Shown: positions 1-8,223, counted from the first letter of the stretch. The stretch is 64,000 bases of DNA from VAYN01 sp963702075 (GCA_963702075.1 OY969703.1:248001-312000); one strand, 5' to 3'. The notes: generated by a model not told the origin, from the sequence alone. Program-made: numbers and translations.

Positions 1-87
1 GTCAGGGTCGAGGCTGTCGACGGGTTGACCCTGGTGGTTCGCCCAGAGCCGCAGCCCACGGTCCAGTCCAGAGAAGGAGCTCGTTGA
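1..87 (+). CDS. NfeD-like protein, C-terminal end only (partial)
   Basis: The first base opens a frame that runs 28 codons to a TGA at 85-87. The peptide contains VRVEAVDGLTLVVRPE, which looks like the last strands of the OB-fold (NfeD C-terminal) domain. NfeD proteins are membrane partners of stomatin-like slipins, and a slipin gene starts in the very next frame with its ATG overlapping this stop (TGATG), the classic nfeD-slipin operon. The rest of the gene lies outside the window, so the family call rests on a short tail plus context. Confidence 0.7.
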   Translation, partial: VRVEAVDGLTLVVRPEPQPTVQSREGAR

Positions 88-959
88 TGGCGGCAGTGGC
101 AGGAATCCTCATCGTCCTCGTGTTCTTCGGGCTGATCGCGCTCGGTACCTCGGTGCGGATCCTGCGCGAGTACGAGCGCGGCGTCATCTTCCGCCTCGGC
201 CGCCTGATCGCCCAGAAGGGACCGGGGCTGATCCTGCTGATCCCGCTGGTCGACCGGATGGTCAAGGTCGATCTGCGGACCATCACCCTCAACATCCCGC
301 CGCAGGAGGTGATCACCCGCGACAACGTCCCCTGCCGCGTCAACGCGGTCGCCTACTTCCGCGTCGTCGACTCCAACCGGGCGGTGGTCGAGGTCGAGAA
401 CTACCTGATCGCGACCTCGCAGATCTCGCAGACGGCGCTGCGTTCGGTGCTCGGCAAGGCCGAGCTCGACCAGCTGCTCGCCGACCGCGAGCGCCTCAAC
501 GAAGAGCTGCAGAAGATCATCGACGAGTCGACCGAGCCCTGGGGCGTCAAGGTCACCGCGGTCGAGATCAAGGACGTCGAGATCCCCGAGCAGATGCAGC
601 GGGCGATGGCGCGCCAGGCCGAGGCCGAGCGCGAGCGGCGGGCGAAGATCATCAACTCCGAGGGCGAGTTCCAGGCCGCCCAGAAGCTCACCGACGCCGC
701 CGACATCATCAGCACCAACCCCGCCTCGCTGCAGCTGCGCTACCTGCAGACGCTGCTGGAAATCGGCTCCAACCAGAACACGACCGTCGTCTTCCCGCTG
801 CCGATGGACGTGCTCGAGCCCTTCGTCGGCAAAGGCTCGGCGGCGCGCGCCGCCGGCACCGAGCGGCCGGCCCGACCGGCGGCACCGCCCCCGCCGCCAC
901 CCGAGCCACCGGCAGCCGACGATCCCGACGCAGGCGACCTCCCCCCCTCCCGCTCCTGA
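87..959 (+). CDS. Slipin / stomatin-like SPFH-domain membrane protein
   Basis: An N-terminal hydrophobic segment (about residues 2-22) is followed by an SPFH/band-7 domain with typical text such as EYERGVIFRLGR, GLILLIPLVDRM, EVITRDNVPCRV and a charged helix with EIPEQMQRAMARQAEAERERRAK. The C-terminal 35 residues are proline-rich. Slipins oligomerise on the inner membrane and organise microdomains together with NfeD. ATG at 87 is chosen because AAGGAG at 74-79 gives 7-base spacing and the ATG overlaps the upstream stop; a TTG at 84 is in frame but less well placed. About 290 aa is normal for the family. Confidence 0.92.
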   Translation: MAAVAGILIVLVFFGLIALGTSVRILREYERGVIFRLGRLIAQKGPGLILLIPLVDRMVKVDLRTITLNIPPQEVITRDNVPCRVNAVAYFRVVDSNRAVVEVENYLIATSQISQTALRSVLGKAELDQLLADRERLNEELQKIIDESTEPWGVKVTAVEIKDVEIPEQMQRAMARQAEAERERRAKIINSEGEFQAAQKLTDAADIISTNPASLQLRYLQTLLEIGSNQNTTVVFPLPMDVLEPFVGKGSAARAAGTERPARPAAPPPPPPEPPAADDPDAGDLPPSRS

Positions 960-1999
960 GCGCGCCGGAGATACGCATCGACCAGCTGACCGGGCTGAGG
1001 ACGATCCTCGCCCCCGGCCGGGCTGCCCGTCCCGACAGCTTCTCGCCGCGCTCGACCGAGCCGAAGGGTCCGGACAACTGTCCCTTCTGCGAGGGCCGCG
1101 AGGACCGCACGCCGCCCGAGCTCTACGCGCTGCGGGCCGACGGCGAGCCGGACACGCCGGGCTGGAAGACGCGTGTGGTCCCGAACCTCTACCCGGCGCT
1201 CGGCGGCGACGCTCCCCCAGTCGAACCAGAACCAAGCGCAGAAGCGGGATCGTTTGCCAGCAGCGGCGATCCGCTTCTTGCCTCCAAACGCGCCGGCGAA
1301 CCCGACCTCTTCTCCTCGCGGCCGGCCGAGGGCTCGCATGAGGTTCTGATCAACTCGCCCCGGCACCTGACCGCGATGGCCGAGCTCGACGAGGCCGAGT
1401 TCGCCGCCGCCGTCGCCACCTGGCGCGAGCGGATGCGCGCCCATTCCGACGCCTCCTACCTGCAGCTGATCGTCAACGAGGGAGGCGGGGCCGGCGCCTC
1501 CCTCGAGCACACCCATGCCCAGCTCTACGCGCTGCCTTTCGTTCCCGCCGCCGTCGCCCGCGAGCGCGAGCGGGTCGGCGCCTACGGCGAACGCACCGCC
1601 GGCGGCGGCCTGCTCAGCGACGTCCTCGTCGAGGAGATCCGCCGCCGCGACCGCCTGGTCGCGATCGACGAGGAGGCGGCGCTGATCTGCCCCTGGGCCT
1701 CGCGCTCGCCGTTCGAGCTACGAGTAGTTCCGCGCCGCGAAGCCGCCCGCTTCGAGGAGGACGAGGGCGGCGCGGCGATGATCCGCACGGCGATGCGCGC
1801 CCTTGCCAAGCTCTTCGACGGCCCGCCGGAGCTCAACCTCTGGGTCCGCACCGCCCCACGCGGGGCCGAGCAGTTCCACTGGCACCTCGACATCGCCCCC
1901 CGCCTGACGATCAAGGCCGGCTTCGAGCTCGGCACCGGCGTCGACATCAACGTCTACCCGCCGGAGCGGGCGGCGTCCGACCTGAGAGAGTGCCTCTGA
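956..1999 (+). CDS. galT: Galactose-1-phosphate uridylyltransferase-like protein (GalT/HIT superfamily)
   Basis: The frame encodes an N-terminal zinc-knuckle-like NCPFCEGRED, then VVPNLYPAL, NSPRH, the HxH nucleotide-transfer motif (LEHTHAQLYALPF) and a second metal or substrate site FHWHLDIAPRL. These are hallmarks of GalT, which swaps UMP between UDP-glucose and galactose-1-phosphate in the Leloir pathway. A low-complexity loop of about 40 residues (near 1205-1325) separates PNLYPAL from the next conserved block. The first ATG/GTG/TTG in frame is the GTG at 1175, which would remove the CxxC motif. The conserved N-terminus EIRIDQLTGLRTILAPGR instead begins right after a CTG at 956 that overlaps the slipin stop (CTGA). 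CTG is therefore proposed as the start. Confidence 0.85.
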   Translation: MSAPEIRIDQLTGLRTILAPGRAARPDSFSPRSTEPKGPDNCPFCEGREDRTPPELYALRADGEPDTPGWKTRVVPNLYPALGGDAPPVEPEPSAEAGSFASSGDPLLASKRAGEPDLFSSRPAEGSHEVLINSPRHLTAMAELDEAEFAAAVATWRERMRAHSDASYLQLIVNEGGGAGASLEHTHAQLYALPFVPAAVARERERVGAYGERTAGGGLLSDVLVEEIRRRDRLVAIDEEAALICPWASRSPFELRVVPRREAARFEEDEGGAAMIRTAMRALAKLFDGPPELNLWVRTAPRGAEQFHWHLDIAPRLTIKAGFELGTGVDINVYPPERAASDLRECL

Positions 2000-2625
2000 T
2001 GCCCCCGAATCCGCGGCCGATCCCGCAGTTCATCGCCGACGCCACCCAGGAGGGGATCCCGCACGGTCGTTTTGCCGAGCGGCTGCGCGAGGAGTTCGCG
2101 AAAACCGTCGCGGCGATCAAGGACCTGCCGGCGGGAGCGGAGGTACCGGCCGAGGTCGATTGGTTCCCCGAGCGCGCCTGGGGCGGCCGGGTCTGGGTCC
2201 CCTGCTCGACCCTGACCGAGAGCGAGGAGGGGCGACTGGAGCTCTTCGGCCACGTCTCCTACGTGCAACCTCCCGAGGGGGAGCCTCACGACTTCGCCGC
2301 CAAGGCCGACTTCACCGACATCCTCGCCGAGGACAACCCCGACTGGCGGATCGACCTCAACGACGACGTGATCGGTCGCTGGCGCGGCGAGAACGGTCGC
2401 GCCGGCGCGGTCACCCTGGTCTGGGGACGACCCCTCGTCCGCGGCGCCGTCGCCGCCACCTCAGTGCTGGATACCGAGACGGTCGATCAGGAAGTGGTCT
2501 CGCAGGACCGCTTCACGCTGATCGCCCTCGACGCCCTCGAGGGCTACGGCGATGAGATCTTCATGGAGGTCAAGCTCTGGAGCCCCCGCGCCGACGAGCT
2601 CGCTTCCGAGACGCTTTACGCCTGA
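1999..2625 (+). CDS. Conserved hypothetical protein in the slipin-galT operon
   Basis: A 208-residue soluble, acidic protein that I do not recognise. It starts at an ATG overlapping the galT stop (TGATG); a GTG at 1990 is in frame but the coupled ATG is preferred. Visible features are a charged helical N-terminus (FAERLREEFAKTVAAIKDL), a run of aromatic and glycine residues (WFPERAWGGRVWVPC) and alternating hydrophobic strands later, which suggests a mixed alpha/beta or beta-barrel fold. No signal peptide or membrane segment is present. Its 3' end overlaps the convergent vapC gene by 10 bases. The coupling suggests co-expression with galT but gives no direct function. Confidence 0.8.
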   Translation: MPPNPRPIPQFIADATQEGIPHGRFAERLREEFAKTVAAIKDLPAGAEVPAEVDWFPERAWGGRVWVPCSTLTESEEGRLELFGHVSYVQPPEGEPHDFAAKADFTDILAEDNPDWRIDLNDDVIGRWRGENGRAGAVTLVWGRPLVRGAVAATSVLDTETVDQEVVSQDRFTLIALDALEGYGDEIFMEVKLWSPRADELASETLYA

Positions 2626-3014
2626 CCGAGAACCTCGATCGGGAGGTCAAAGCCCGAGCCCGCCAGGCGAGCGTCAAAGGTGAGCAGGGGCTCATCGAGC
2701 ATCAGTGCCAGTGCGACGTAGAGCCCATCATAGAAGCTGAAGTTGTCGCGCAGACCCCAGGCGACGTGAATTAGGTGTTCGTGCTCGACCCGCTCGAGCA
2801 GGAGATCGTCGACTTCCCAGAGAGCTCTTCCCGCGGCCTCTACGGTGAGCTTTCCCTGGTGGGCCCACCGCCGCAGCGCGTGTCCCACCTCGGCGTCGAT
2901 CAGATGCGGAGCCCACAGCGAGTATTCCTCTGCGTCGAGCCGCTCTTCGACCTCCTCCTTGTGCTCGCCGTCACCGAGCAGTTCAACGACGACGGATGCG
3001 TCGACGACCGGCAT
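2616..3014 (-). CDS. vapC: VapC-type PIN-domain toxin ribonuclease
   Basis: 132 residues with the PIN-domain acidic set: Asp5 in VVDASVVVEL, Glu42 in HLIDAEV, and Asp residues in FSFYDGLYVALA and LLTFDARL near residues 95 and 113. PIN toxins are Mg2+-dependent RNases that cut tRNA or rRNA when freed from antitoxin. Its ATG overlaps the stop of the upstream antitoxin gene (TGATG), the usual antitoxin-first coupling. Full length and intact, so probably active. It converges with the galT-operon gene on the other strand, overlapping it by 10 bases. Confidence 0.9.
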   Translation of the reverse strand: MPVVDASVVVELLGDGEHKEEVEERLDAEEYSLWAPHLIDAEVGHALRRWAHQGKLTVEAAGRALWEVDDLLLERVEHEHLIHVAWGLRDNFSFYDGLYVALALMLDEPLLTFDARLAGSGFDLPIEVLGQA

Positions 3015-3247
3015 CAGTCGCCGCGCATCTCGCGGATGGTGTCCACGACGTCCTTGGTGGTTAGCGTGGATTCCTTCCTGCGCCCCTCGCTCCTCGCGGC
3101 AATCTCTTTGATCGTCAGCTTCCGGCTCCGGCGGCCGAGCTCCCGCTTGATGTAATCGGACATGCTCATCCCCGCGGCGGCCGCCCGCATCTTCAGTTCC
3201 CGGTGCAAGTCGTCGGGCACGTTTCTGATCTGAATCATTTTCGACAT
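3014..3247 (-). CDS. vapB: VapB-type ribbon-helix-helix antitoxin
   Basis: A 77-residue protein starting MSKMIQIRNVPDDLHRELK, the canonical ribbon-helix-helix N-terminus in which the IQIRNVP strand binds operator DNA, followed by helices with AAAAGMSMSDYIKRELGR. The charged C-terminal half should wrap the PIN toxin. The frame is open for another 42 codons upstream, but the conserved fold begins here, so ATG 3247 is chosen (ATG 3238 is an alternative). It is coupled to vapC through TGATG. Antitoxins of this class repress their own operon; palindromes just upstream are listed separately. Confidence 0.88.
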   Translation of the reverse strand: MSKMIQIRNVPDDLHRELKMRAAAAGMSMSDYIKRELGRRSRKLTIKEIAARSEGRRKESTLTTKDVVDTIREMRGD

Positions 3248-3281
3248 GTGCAGCACATTAGACTGTGCGGAGGACATGTCC
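3242..3281 (-). promoter_or_regulatory. Candidate vapBC operator with two ACATGT palindromes
   Basis: A perfect 10-base palindrome GGACATGTCC lies at 3272-3281. A second ACATGT core lies at 3244-3249, exactly 30 bases away. Between them GCACA (3253-3257) and TGTGC (3264-3268) form an inverted repeat. The nearly symmetric arrangement next to the vapB start fits an autoregulatory ribbon-helix-helix operator. Binding is inferred only. Confidence 0.4.
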
Positions 3282-3394
3282 ACTGCCTCTAGCGTTCTCA
3301 TGCAAGCGATCCTGCCAAGCCAGGACGCAATAGTGGCGCGCACTTCGAGCCAATTCCCGCACGCCTTTCTCATCTAAGCGACAATTCGGCGCCC

Positions 3395-3468
3395 GCCCCG
3401 ATAGCTCAGCTGGATAGAGCGATCCCCTCCTAAGGGATAGGCCGCTGGTTCGAATCCAGCTCGGGGCA
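3395..3468 (+). tRNA. tRNA-Arg (anticodon CCT)
   Basis: The 74-base cloverleaf has acceptor stem GCCCCGA (3395-3401) pairing with TCGGGGC (3461-3467) and discriminator A at 3468. The anticodon stem ATCCC (3422-3426) pairs with GGGAT (3434-3438) around loop CTCCTAA, so the anticodon CCT is at 3429-3431 and reads AGG. The T arm contains GGTTCGAATCC. CCA is not encoded. It stands alone between vapBC and a secreted-protein gene. Confidence 0.97.
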
Positions 3469-3484
3469 CTGCGAAAAGCTGCAG

Positions 3485-3512
3485 GCTCGCGCCCAGGCGG
3501 GAGCAACTTTTG
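3485..3512 (+). terminator. Probable terminator after tRNA-Arg
   Basis: GCTCGCGCC (3485-3493) pairs with GGCGGGAGC (3496-3504) with one mismatch and is followed by AACTTTTG. Flanking AAAAGCTGC (3474-3482) and GCAACTTTT (3503-3511) add a further imperfect repeat. The position 17 bases after the tRNA fits a transcription terminator. Confidence 0.45.
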
Positions 3513-3546
3513 ACCTCTTGCGTTGCTTGTACCGAGAGTGCAGATC

Positions 3547-5307
3547 GTGAACCGGCCCCTTCGTTCGACTCTGCTCCGGGGAGTCCCGCTGCTGCTGGGC
3601 CTCATCGGGCTTCTCGGCCTGTCGGCCGCTCCGGCGCCGGCCGCCGGAAAGCGGGCCGTGCGGTTCGACGGGCGGACGCTTACCGTGCCCGCCTCCTGGC
3701 CGGTCTACCGGCTGAGCCAGCATCCGCGGATGTGCGTGCGGCTCGACCGGCGGGCCGTCTATCTGGGAACGCCTTCGGCGCAGCAGGACTGCCCGGCGGA
3801 GGCGATCGGGCGGCGGCGGGCGATCCTCGCCGAGCCTCGCTCCGCGCGCCGTCCCCTGCACCTGCCGCGGGCCCAGATCAGCACCACCAGGGCGCGCTCC
3901 GGGACCATCTTCACCGGCCTCGGCTTCGACGCCTGCAGCACTCCCTCCGCACGCTCGATGAACGCCTGGAAGGAATCCCCCTACCGCGCCGTCGGCGTCT
4001 ACATCGGCGGCGCCAACCGAGCCTGCTCGCAGCCGAACCTGACCCCGGAATGGGTCGCCGCGCAGACGGCGGCGGGGTGGCACCTGATCCCGACCTACGT
4101 CGGCCTGCAGGCGCCGACCAGCGCCTGCTCGAGCTGCGCCAAGCTCAGCGCCAGCCAGGCGACCGCCCAGGGTGTCGCCGCCGCGGTCGATGCGGTCGCA
4201 GAGGCGAACGAAGTGGCGATGGGGCCCGGCAGCCCGATCTACTTCGACATGGAGTCCTACAGCCGCACCTCCTCGGCGACCGCCGCGACCCTCGCCTTCC
4301 TCGAAGCCTGGACGAAGAAGCTGCACGCGCTCGGCTACGTCTCCGGCGTCTACAGCTCCAGCTCCTCCGGGATCGCCGACCTCGGCCACCAGGTCGGCAC
4401 CGGCTACGAACTTCCGGACCACCTCTGGATCGCCAACTGGAACGGCTCGACCAGCACCTCCGACTCGGCCGTGCCCGCCACCGCCTGGACCCCGCACCAG
4501 CGGATCCATCAGTACCAGGGCGGCCATAACGAGACCTACGGGGGAGTGGCGATCAACATCGACAACGACTCGGTCGACGGGGCGACGGTCGGCGAAGCGA
4601 CGCTGCCGCCGACGCCCGAAGACAACCCGGTAGGCGCCATCGAAATCGCCGCCGCTTCCGGGCCGGGACAGGTGCGGATCCGCGGCTGGGCCCTCGACGG
4701 AAACGCCCCGACCGAACCGCTGGCGATCCGCCTCGTCGTCGGCGGGCGCGAAGGCGAACCCGGCGTCGCCTCCTACGACCTCGGCCCGGTCGCCAACCTG
4801 CCGCGCCGCGCCGTGCGTCTGCAGTACCCGGAAGCCGGCGGGCGCCACGGCTTCGATCTCAGCCTGCCGACGGTCAAGTCCGGGCGCCAGCGGGTCTGCG
4901 TCTACGCGCTCGACGTCGAACCCGGCGAAGACACCCTGCTCGGCTGCAAAGGGACGACGATCCCGGTCCCGATCCAGCTCACGAGCCTGGAGCCCGGGCG
5001 CAACCGGGTGCTGCTGCGACTCACCTGCCTGTGGCCGACCGGCACCGAATGCCCTGGGCAGATCGCCCTTCGCGCCCATTTCCGCGTCCCGATCCCCCAC
5101 CGCGGCCGGGGCCCGCGGACCCGCGCGGTCAGCCGCGTGATCGGCCGCACCGCCTTCCGCATCGGCGGCGGGCTGACCCAGACCTACCGGATCCCGCTCA
5201 CCGCCGGCGGTCGCAAGCTGCTGCGCCTGCGGGCGCGGCTGAGGACCCACGTGCTGATCGCCGTCCCCGGCGGTCGCCGGGTCGGCGTCGTCGAACTGCG
5301 CGGCTAG
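3547..5307 (+). CDS. Secreted DUF1906 (glycoside-hydrolase-like) domain protein
   Basis: The N-terminus is a signal peptide (NRPLRSTLLRGVPLLLGLIG then LSAAPAPAAG). The central 220 residues match the Rv2525c-like/DUF1906 TIM-barrel domain: GTIFTGLGFDACSTPS, GVYIGGANRAC, LIPTYVGLQ, IYFDMESY, VSGVYSSSSSG, HLWIANW, HQYQGG and INIDNDSVDG. Such domains resemble GH25-type lysozymes and are linked to cell-wall metabolism. About 240 further residues form a beta-rich C-terminal part I cannot name. GTG 3547 is preferred because it starts just before the basic signal-peptide region; TTG 3523 and GTG 3538 are in frame. The stop overlaps the convergent yceH gene. Confidence 0.82.
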   Translation: MNRPLRSTLLRGVPLLLGLIGLLGLSAAPAPAAGKRAVRFDGRTLTVPASWPVYRLSQHPRMCVRLDRRAVYLGTPSAQQDCPAEAIGRRRAILAEPRSARRPLHLPRAQISTTRARSGTIFTGLGFDACSTPSARSMNAWKESPYRAVGVYIGGANRACSQPNLTPEWVAAQTAAGWHLIPTYVGLQAPTSACSSCAKLSASQATAQGVAAAVDAVAEANEVAMGPGSPIYFDMESYSRTSSATAATLAFLEAWTKKLHALGYVSGVYSSSSSGIADLGHQVGTGYELPDHLWIANWNGSTSTSDSAVPATAWTPHQRIHQYQGGHNETYGGVAINIDNDSVDGATVGEATLPPTPEDNPVGAIEIAAASGPGQVRIRGWALDGNAPTEPLAIRLVVGGREGEPGVASYDLGPVANLPRRAVRLQYPEAGGRHGFDLSLPTVKSGRQRVCVYALDVEPGEDTLLGCKGTTIPVPIQLTSLEPGRNRVLLRLTCLWPTGTECPGQIALRAHFRVPIPHRGRGPRTRAVSRVIGRTAFRIGGGLTQTYRIPLTAGGRKLLRLRARLRTHVLIAVPGGRRVGVVELRG

Positions 5308-5969
5308 CCGCCCTCGCCCAGCGCCTCGCGCAGGCTCGCCAGCTCCCGCCGCAGGGACTGAAGCTCGCGCTCGATCAGATCCAGTCGATCTTCCGACGAA
5401 GAATCGCTGGAGGTATCCCCTCCGGCGCTCGCCACTGGCTCGGCCGGCGCTGGCTCGGCCGGCACCGGAACCGCGCCGCCCTCTTCCCCGCCCCCGAGCA
5501 CCTGCTCGTAGCGTTCCTCCTTCTGCCCCGGGCGACGGGGGTGACGGGTGACGAGCTCGCGCTCGACCAGCCGCTCCAGCGCCTCCTGCACCGCCGGCAG
5601 GCCGTCGAAACGGTGCAGGCGCTCGCTGCGCTGCTTCAACTCACCCGGCGTCTGCGGCCCGCGAAGCATCAGCACCGCGAGCAGCGCCAGCTCCCCGTCG
5701 TCCACGCCCAGAGCCTCCGGCAGGAGATGGCGGTACTTGCGGGCGCGGCTGCCGGCGCCGCTGGCGAGACGGGTCCAGCTGCGTTGCGCCAGCCGGCGCA
5801 GCGCTTCCACCACCGTCGCCTCGTCATAGGAGACGACGGGATCGCGGTTGGTCGACTGGTTGCAGGCCAGCCGCAGCGCGTTGAGAGAGAGTGGGTAGGC
5901 GTCCGGAGTCGTCTGCTGCTTCTCGACCAGGCAACCGACGACCCGGATCTCGACCGCGTCTGGCTCCAT
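5304..5969 (-). CDS. YceH family protein (DUF480)
   Basis: A 221-residue protein beginning MEPDAVEIRVVGCLVEKQQT. The blocks TPDAYPLSLNALRLACNQ and TNRDPVVSYDE are the signature of the YceH/DUF480 family, two winged-helix domains of unknown biochemical role. The C-terminus adds a Pro/Ala linker and a short coiled coil (LIERELQSLRRELASLREAL). The start is the ATG overlapping the pyrE stop (TGATG), so the two genes are co-translated. It converges with the DUF1906 gene with a 4-base overlap. Confidence 0.9.
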   Translation of the reverse strand: MEPDAVEIRVVGCLVEKQQTTPDAYPLSLNALRLACNQSTNRDPVVSYDEATVVEALRRLAQRSWTRLASGAGSRARKYRHLLPEALGVDDGELALLAVLMLRGPQTPGELKQRSERLHRFDGLPAVQEALERLVERELVTRHPRRPGQKEERYEQVLGGGEEGGAVPVPAEPAPAEPVASAGGDTSSDSSSEDRLDLIERELQSLRRELASLREALGEGG

Positions 5970-6535
5970 CAGCCCCGGTCGGGACGATCCGGGTAGATCT
6001 CGTCGATCGTCAGCAGTGCCCGGTACGGCGCGCTCGCCGCCGCTTCGATCCGCTCGGCCCCGCCGGCGAGGCGATCGACCACCGCGACGACGCCGGCAAC
6101 CTCGAGGCCCTCTTCCTTCACCCGCTCGATCGCCTGCGCGGTCGAGCCGCCGGTGGTGACGGTGTCCTCGACGACGAGGCAGCGCACCCCCGCCTCGACC
6201 GGCCCCTCGACCCAACGCTGCAGCCCGTGCTCCTTGCGGGCGCTGCGGACGAAGAAGGCGACGAGATCCTGGCCGGCCGGCACCGCGATCGCCGCGCAAG
6301 CCGGCGGGATCGCCGCCGTCGCCGGACCGCCGACGGCGGCAGCGCCAACCTCATGCGCCAGGTCAACGATCAACTCGCCCGCGGCGCGAAATCCAGCGGG
6401 TCGCATCAAAGTCCGCCGCGCATCGACGTAGTACTGCGCCACCGCCCCACTGGCCAACGTCACTTCGCCGATGATCAGCGAGTGCTCGCGCAACTCGGCG
6501 AGCAGCGTCTCCTTGGCGGCAGCGAGATCAGCCAC
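5969..6535 (-). CDS. pyrE: Orotate phosphoribosyltransferase
   Basis: The 188-residue product has the type I PRTase fold: a substrate hood near YYVDARRTLMRP, GGPATAAIPPA, and the PRPP-binding loop LVVEDTVTTGGST (acidic pair E-D followed by TTGGS). It makes OMP from orotate and PRPP in pyrimidine synthesis. GTG at 6533-6535 is chosen because it sits two bases after the stop of the upstream L,D-transpeptidase gene and gives the usual length; a longer open frame upstream has no conserved sequence. It is coupled to yceH downstream. Confidence 0.92.
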   Translation of the reverse strand: MADLAAAKETLLAELREHSLIIGEVTLASGAVAQYYVDARRTLMRPAGFRAAGELIVDLAHEVGAAAVGGPATAAIPPACAAIAVPAGQDLVAFFVRSARKEHGLQRWVEGPVEAGVRCLVVEDTVTTGGSTAQAIERVKEEGLEVAGVVAVVDRLAGGAERIEAAASAPYRALLTIDEIYPDRPDRG

Positions 6536-6537
6536 GC

Positions 6538-7500
6538 CTAAAAGACGAAAATCGACTCGCCGTAGTGCAGCTGTTCGTAGATGCGCGGCTGGTCGGCGAT
6601 GAAGGTGCGGACGCAGCCGTGGCTGGCGGCGTAGTTCGGGACTTCGGCGTAGCCGTGGACGGCGTAACCGTTGTGCCAATAGAAGGAGTAGTACATGCCC
6701 TCGGAGTTGTAGCCGGGTTCCTGGCGATAGAAGGTGTAGTGCCCGGTGATCGTCGGAGTCGAAGGCTTGCCGGTCGAGACCGGATAGATCGCGAACGGCT
6801 TGCCCTTCTTGATCAGGACCAGGACCTGCTTGCCGAGCGGGACCTCGGCGTGTTCGCCCGCGTCCGGGTACTTGGGGTGGTAGCCGCCCTTGCCGCCGAA
6901 GACCTTCTTCACCAGACCGGCGCCGGCCTTCTGGCTGCGGTTCATGTCGTTGACCTTGCGGTAGGCGAGCACCTCGCGGCCGAGGCGGCCGTTGAAACAC
7001 TTACCGCCGCCGGCGACGTAGCCCATCTCCGCCATCGCCTCTTTGAAGCCCTTGACGACCTTGCTGCATTCACCCGGATGCAGAGAGGGGAAGCTGACCT
7101 TCCAGCTCTTGCGGACGCTGCTGTCGCCGCCGAGCGCCGCGTTCGCCTTGTGCTTGGCGCTGACCGCGTACTTGCCGTCCTCCCTGACGATCACGCTCGA
7201 TTCGAAGCTGCCCGTTTCGCCACTGCCCTTGCTGACCGCGACCTGGCGGCTGACCAGCCGGTGGCCGTCGAGGTAGAAGGTGACTTCGACCTTCTGGCCG
7301 GGCACGTAGGGCGAGAGCGTCCCGCGCACCGGCACCGTGTCGTAGATGTCGGCGCGGCCGCCGCTCAGGTGACCGACTTCGACCTTTACCGTCGCATCCG
7401 GAACCGGCAGCGGTTTCGGCGGGGGCTTCGGCGCGGCTGCCGCGGCGGCGGGCAGCGCGAGGACGACAGAGGCGGCGAGAAGAGACGAGAGACGCTTCAT
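6538..7500 (-). CDS. Secreted L,D-transpeptidase (YkuD domain)
   Basis: A 320-residue exported protein. The signal peptide is MKRLSSLLAASVVLALPAAA. A beta-rich region (residues 35-130) with VPVRGTLSPYVPGQKVEVTF looks like an Ig-like domain. The C-terminal YkuD domain has the catalytic histidine and cysteine in HGYAEVPNYAASHGCVR. These enzymes form 3-3 peptidoglycan cross-links or attach proteins to the wall, using an active-site cysteine near residue 298. The gene lies just upstream of pyrE on the same strand (2-base gap), so the two are probably co-transcribed. Confidence 0.93.
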   Translation of the reverse strand: MKRLSSLLAASVVLALPAAAAAAPKPPPKPLPVPDATVKVEVGHLSGGRADIYDTVPVRGTLSPYVPGQKVEVTFYLDGHRLVSRQVAVSKGSGETGSFESSVIVREDGKYAVSAKHKANAALGGDSSVRKSWKVSFPSLHPGECSKVVKGFKEAMAEMGYVAGGGKCFNGRLGREVLAYRKVNDMNRSQKAGAGLVKKVFGGKGGYHPKYPDAGEHAEVPLGKQVLVLIKKGKPFAIYPVSTGKPSTPTITGHYTFYRQEPGYNSEGMYYSFYWHNGYAVHGYAEVPNYAASHGCVRTFIADQPRIYEQLHYGESIFVF

Positions 7501-7512
7501 GGGGCGGGAACT

Positions 7513-8223
7513 TTACTGGCCCAGTAGGGCGACAGAATTGTTCAGCATGTGCAGCAGGATCCCCGGCACGATCGAGCCGGTTTTCTCGTAGAGGAGGCAG
7601 AGGAGGAAGCCGAAGACGATCAACGGCGGCACCGCGCTGAGTCCGGTGAGGGCGTGCAGCCCGCCGAAGATCAGGCCGCCGATCAGCGCCGCCGGAATCT
7701 TCGGCAGGCGCTCGCGGAGCCCGCCGTAGAGCATGCCGCGGAAGCAGGTCTCCTCGCTGATCGGGGCCGCGATCACGATCAGCAGCACCTGCACCGGCAC
7801 CGCCCCGAACCCTTCGGCGATGTCCTTCTGCTTCGGTTCGACGATCAGCAGCGAGTAGAAGGTCGCGAAGAGCAGGTAGACGCCGATCGCCGCCGCCATC
7901 CACTTGAAGGCGGAGGGGCGGAAGGGCCGCAGGCCGAGCCGCCGCAGGATCTCCCCCATCCCCTTCGCCCCCTGCTGGGCGGCGATCGCCATCGGCACCA
8001 TCAGGAAGCCGAGCGCAGTCGCCAGCTGCACGCCGACGTTGCCGAGGGTGGTGAGGTCGCCGTCGCTCTTGTGGCCGGCTATCGCCGCCGGCGCCCCGAG
8101 CACGATCCCGGTGCCGAGTGCGAGCACGACGCCCAGAAGCGCGGTCCCCGCCCCCCAGTTCGCATAAGGGAACCTGGGTTGGGGCGCCTCGGCGACGGGA
8201 TCGGCAGTTAAGTTGCCCTCCAT
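7513..8223 (-). CDS. CPBP family intramembrane metalloprotease (CAAX/Abi)
   Basis: 236 residues with about six hydrophobic segments. The motifs of the Rce1/CPBP family are present: EETCFRG (EExxxR, near residue 155), GGLHAL with its histidine, and the final LLHMLNN. Bacterial members are glutamate intramembrane proteases, often tied to peptide or bacteriocin immunity, but no such genes are nearby. ATG 8223 gives a natural N-terminus (MEGNLTADPV); the open frame continues upstream without conservation. That ATG overlaps the ATG of the divergent mscS gene on the other strand. The L,D-transpeptidase gene follows 12 bases downstream. Confidence 0.85.
   Translation of the reverse strand: MEGNLTADPVAEAPQPRFPYANWGAGTALLGVVLALGTGIVLGAPAAIAGHKSDGDLTTLGNVGVQLATALGFLMVPMAIAAQQGAKGMGEILRRLGLRPFRPSAFKWMAAAIGVYLLFATFYSLLIVEPKQKDIAEGFGAVPVQVLLIVIAAPISEETCFRGMLYGGLRERLPKIPAALIGGLIFGGLHALTGLSAVPPLIVFGFLLCLLYEKTGSIVPGILLHMLNNSVALLGQ

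Noticed and set aside
3430..5250. 606-codon open frame on the minus strand
   Set aside because: It is the antisense shadow of the DUF1906 gene; no conserved motif, low-complexity Ala/Gly/Arg composition, and it overlaps the tRNA.
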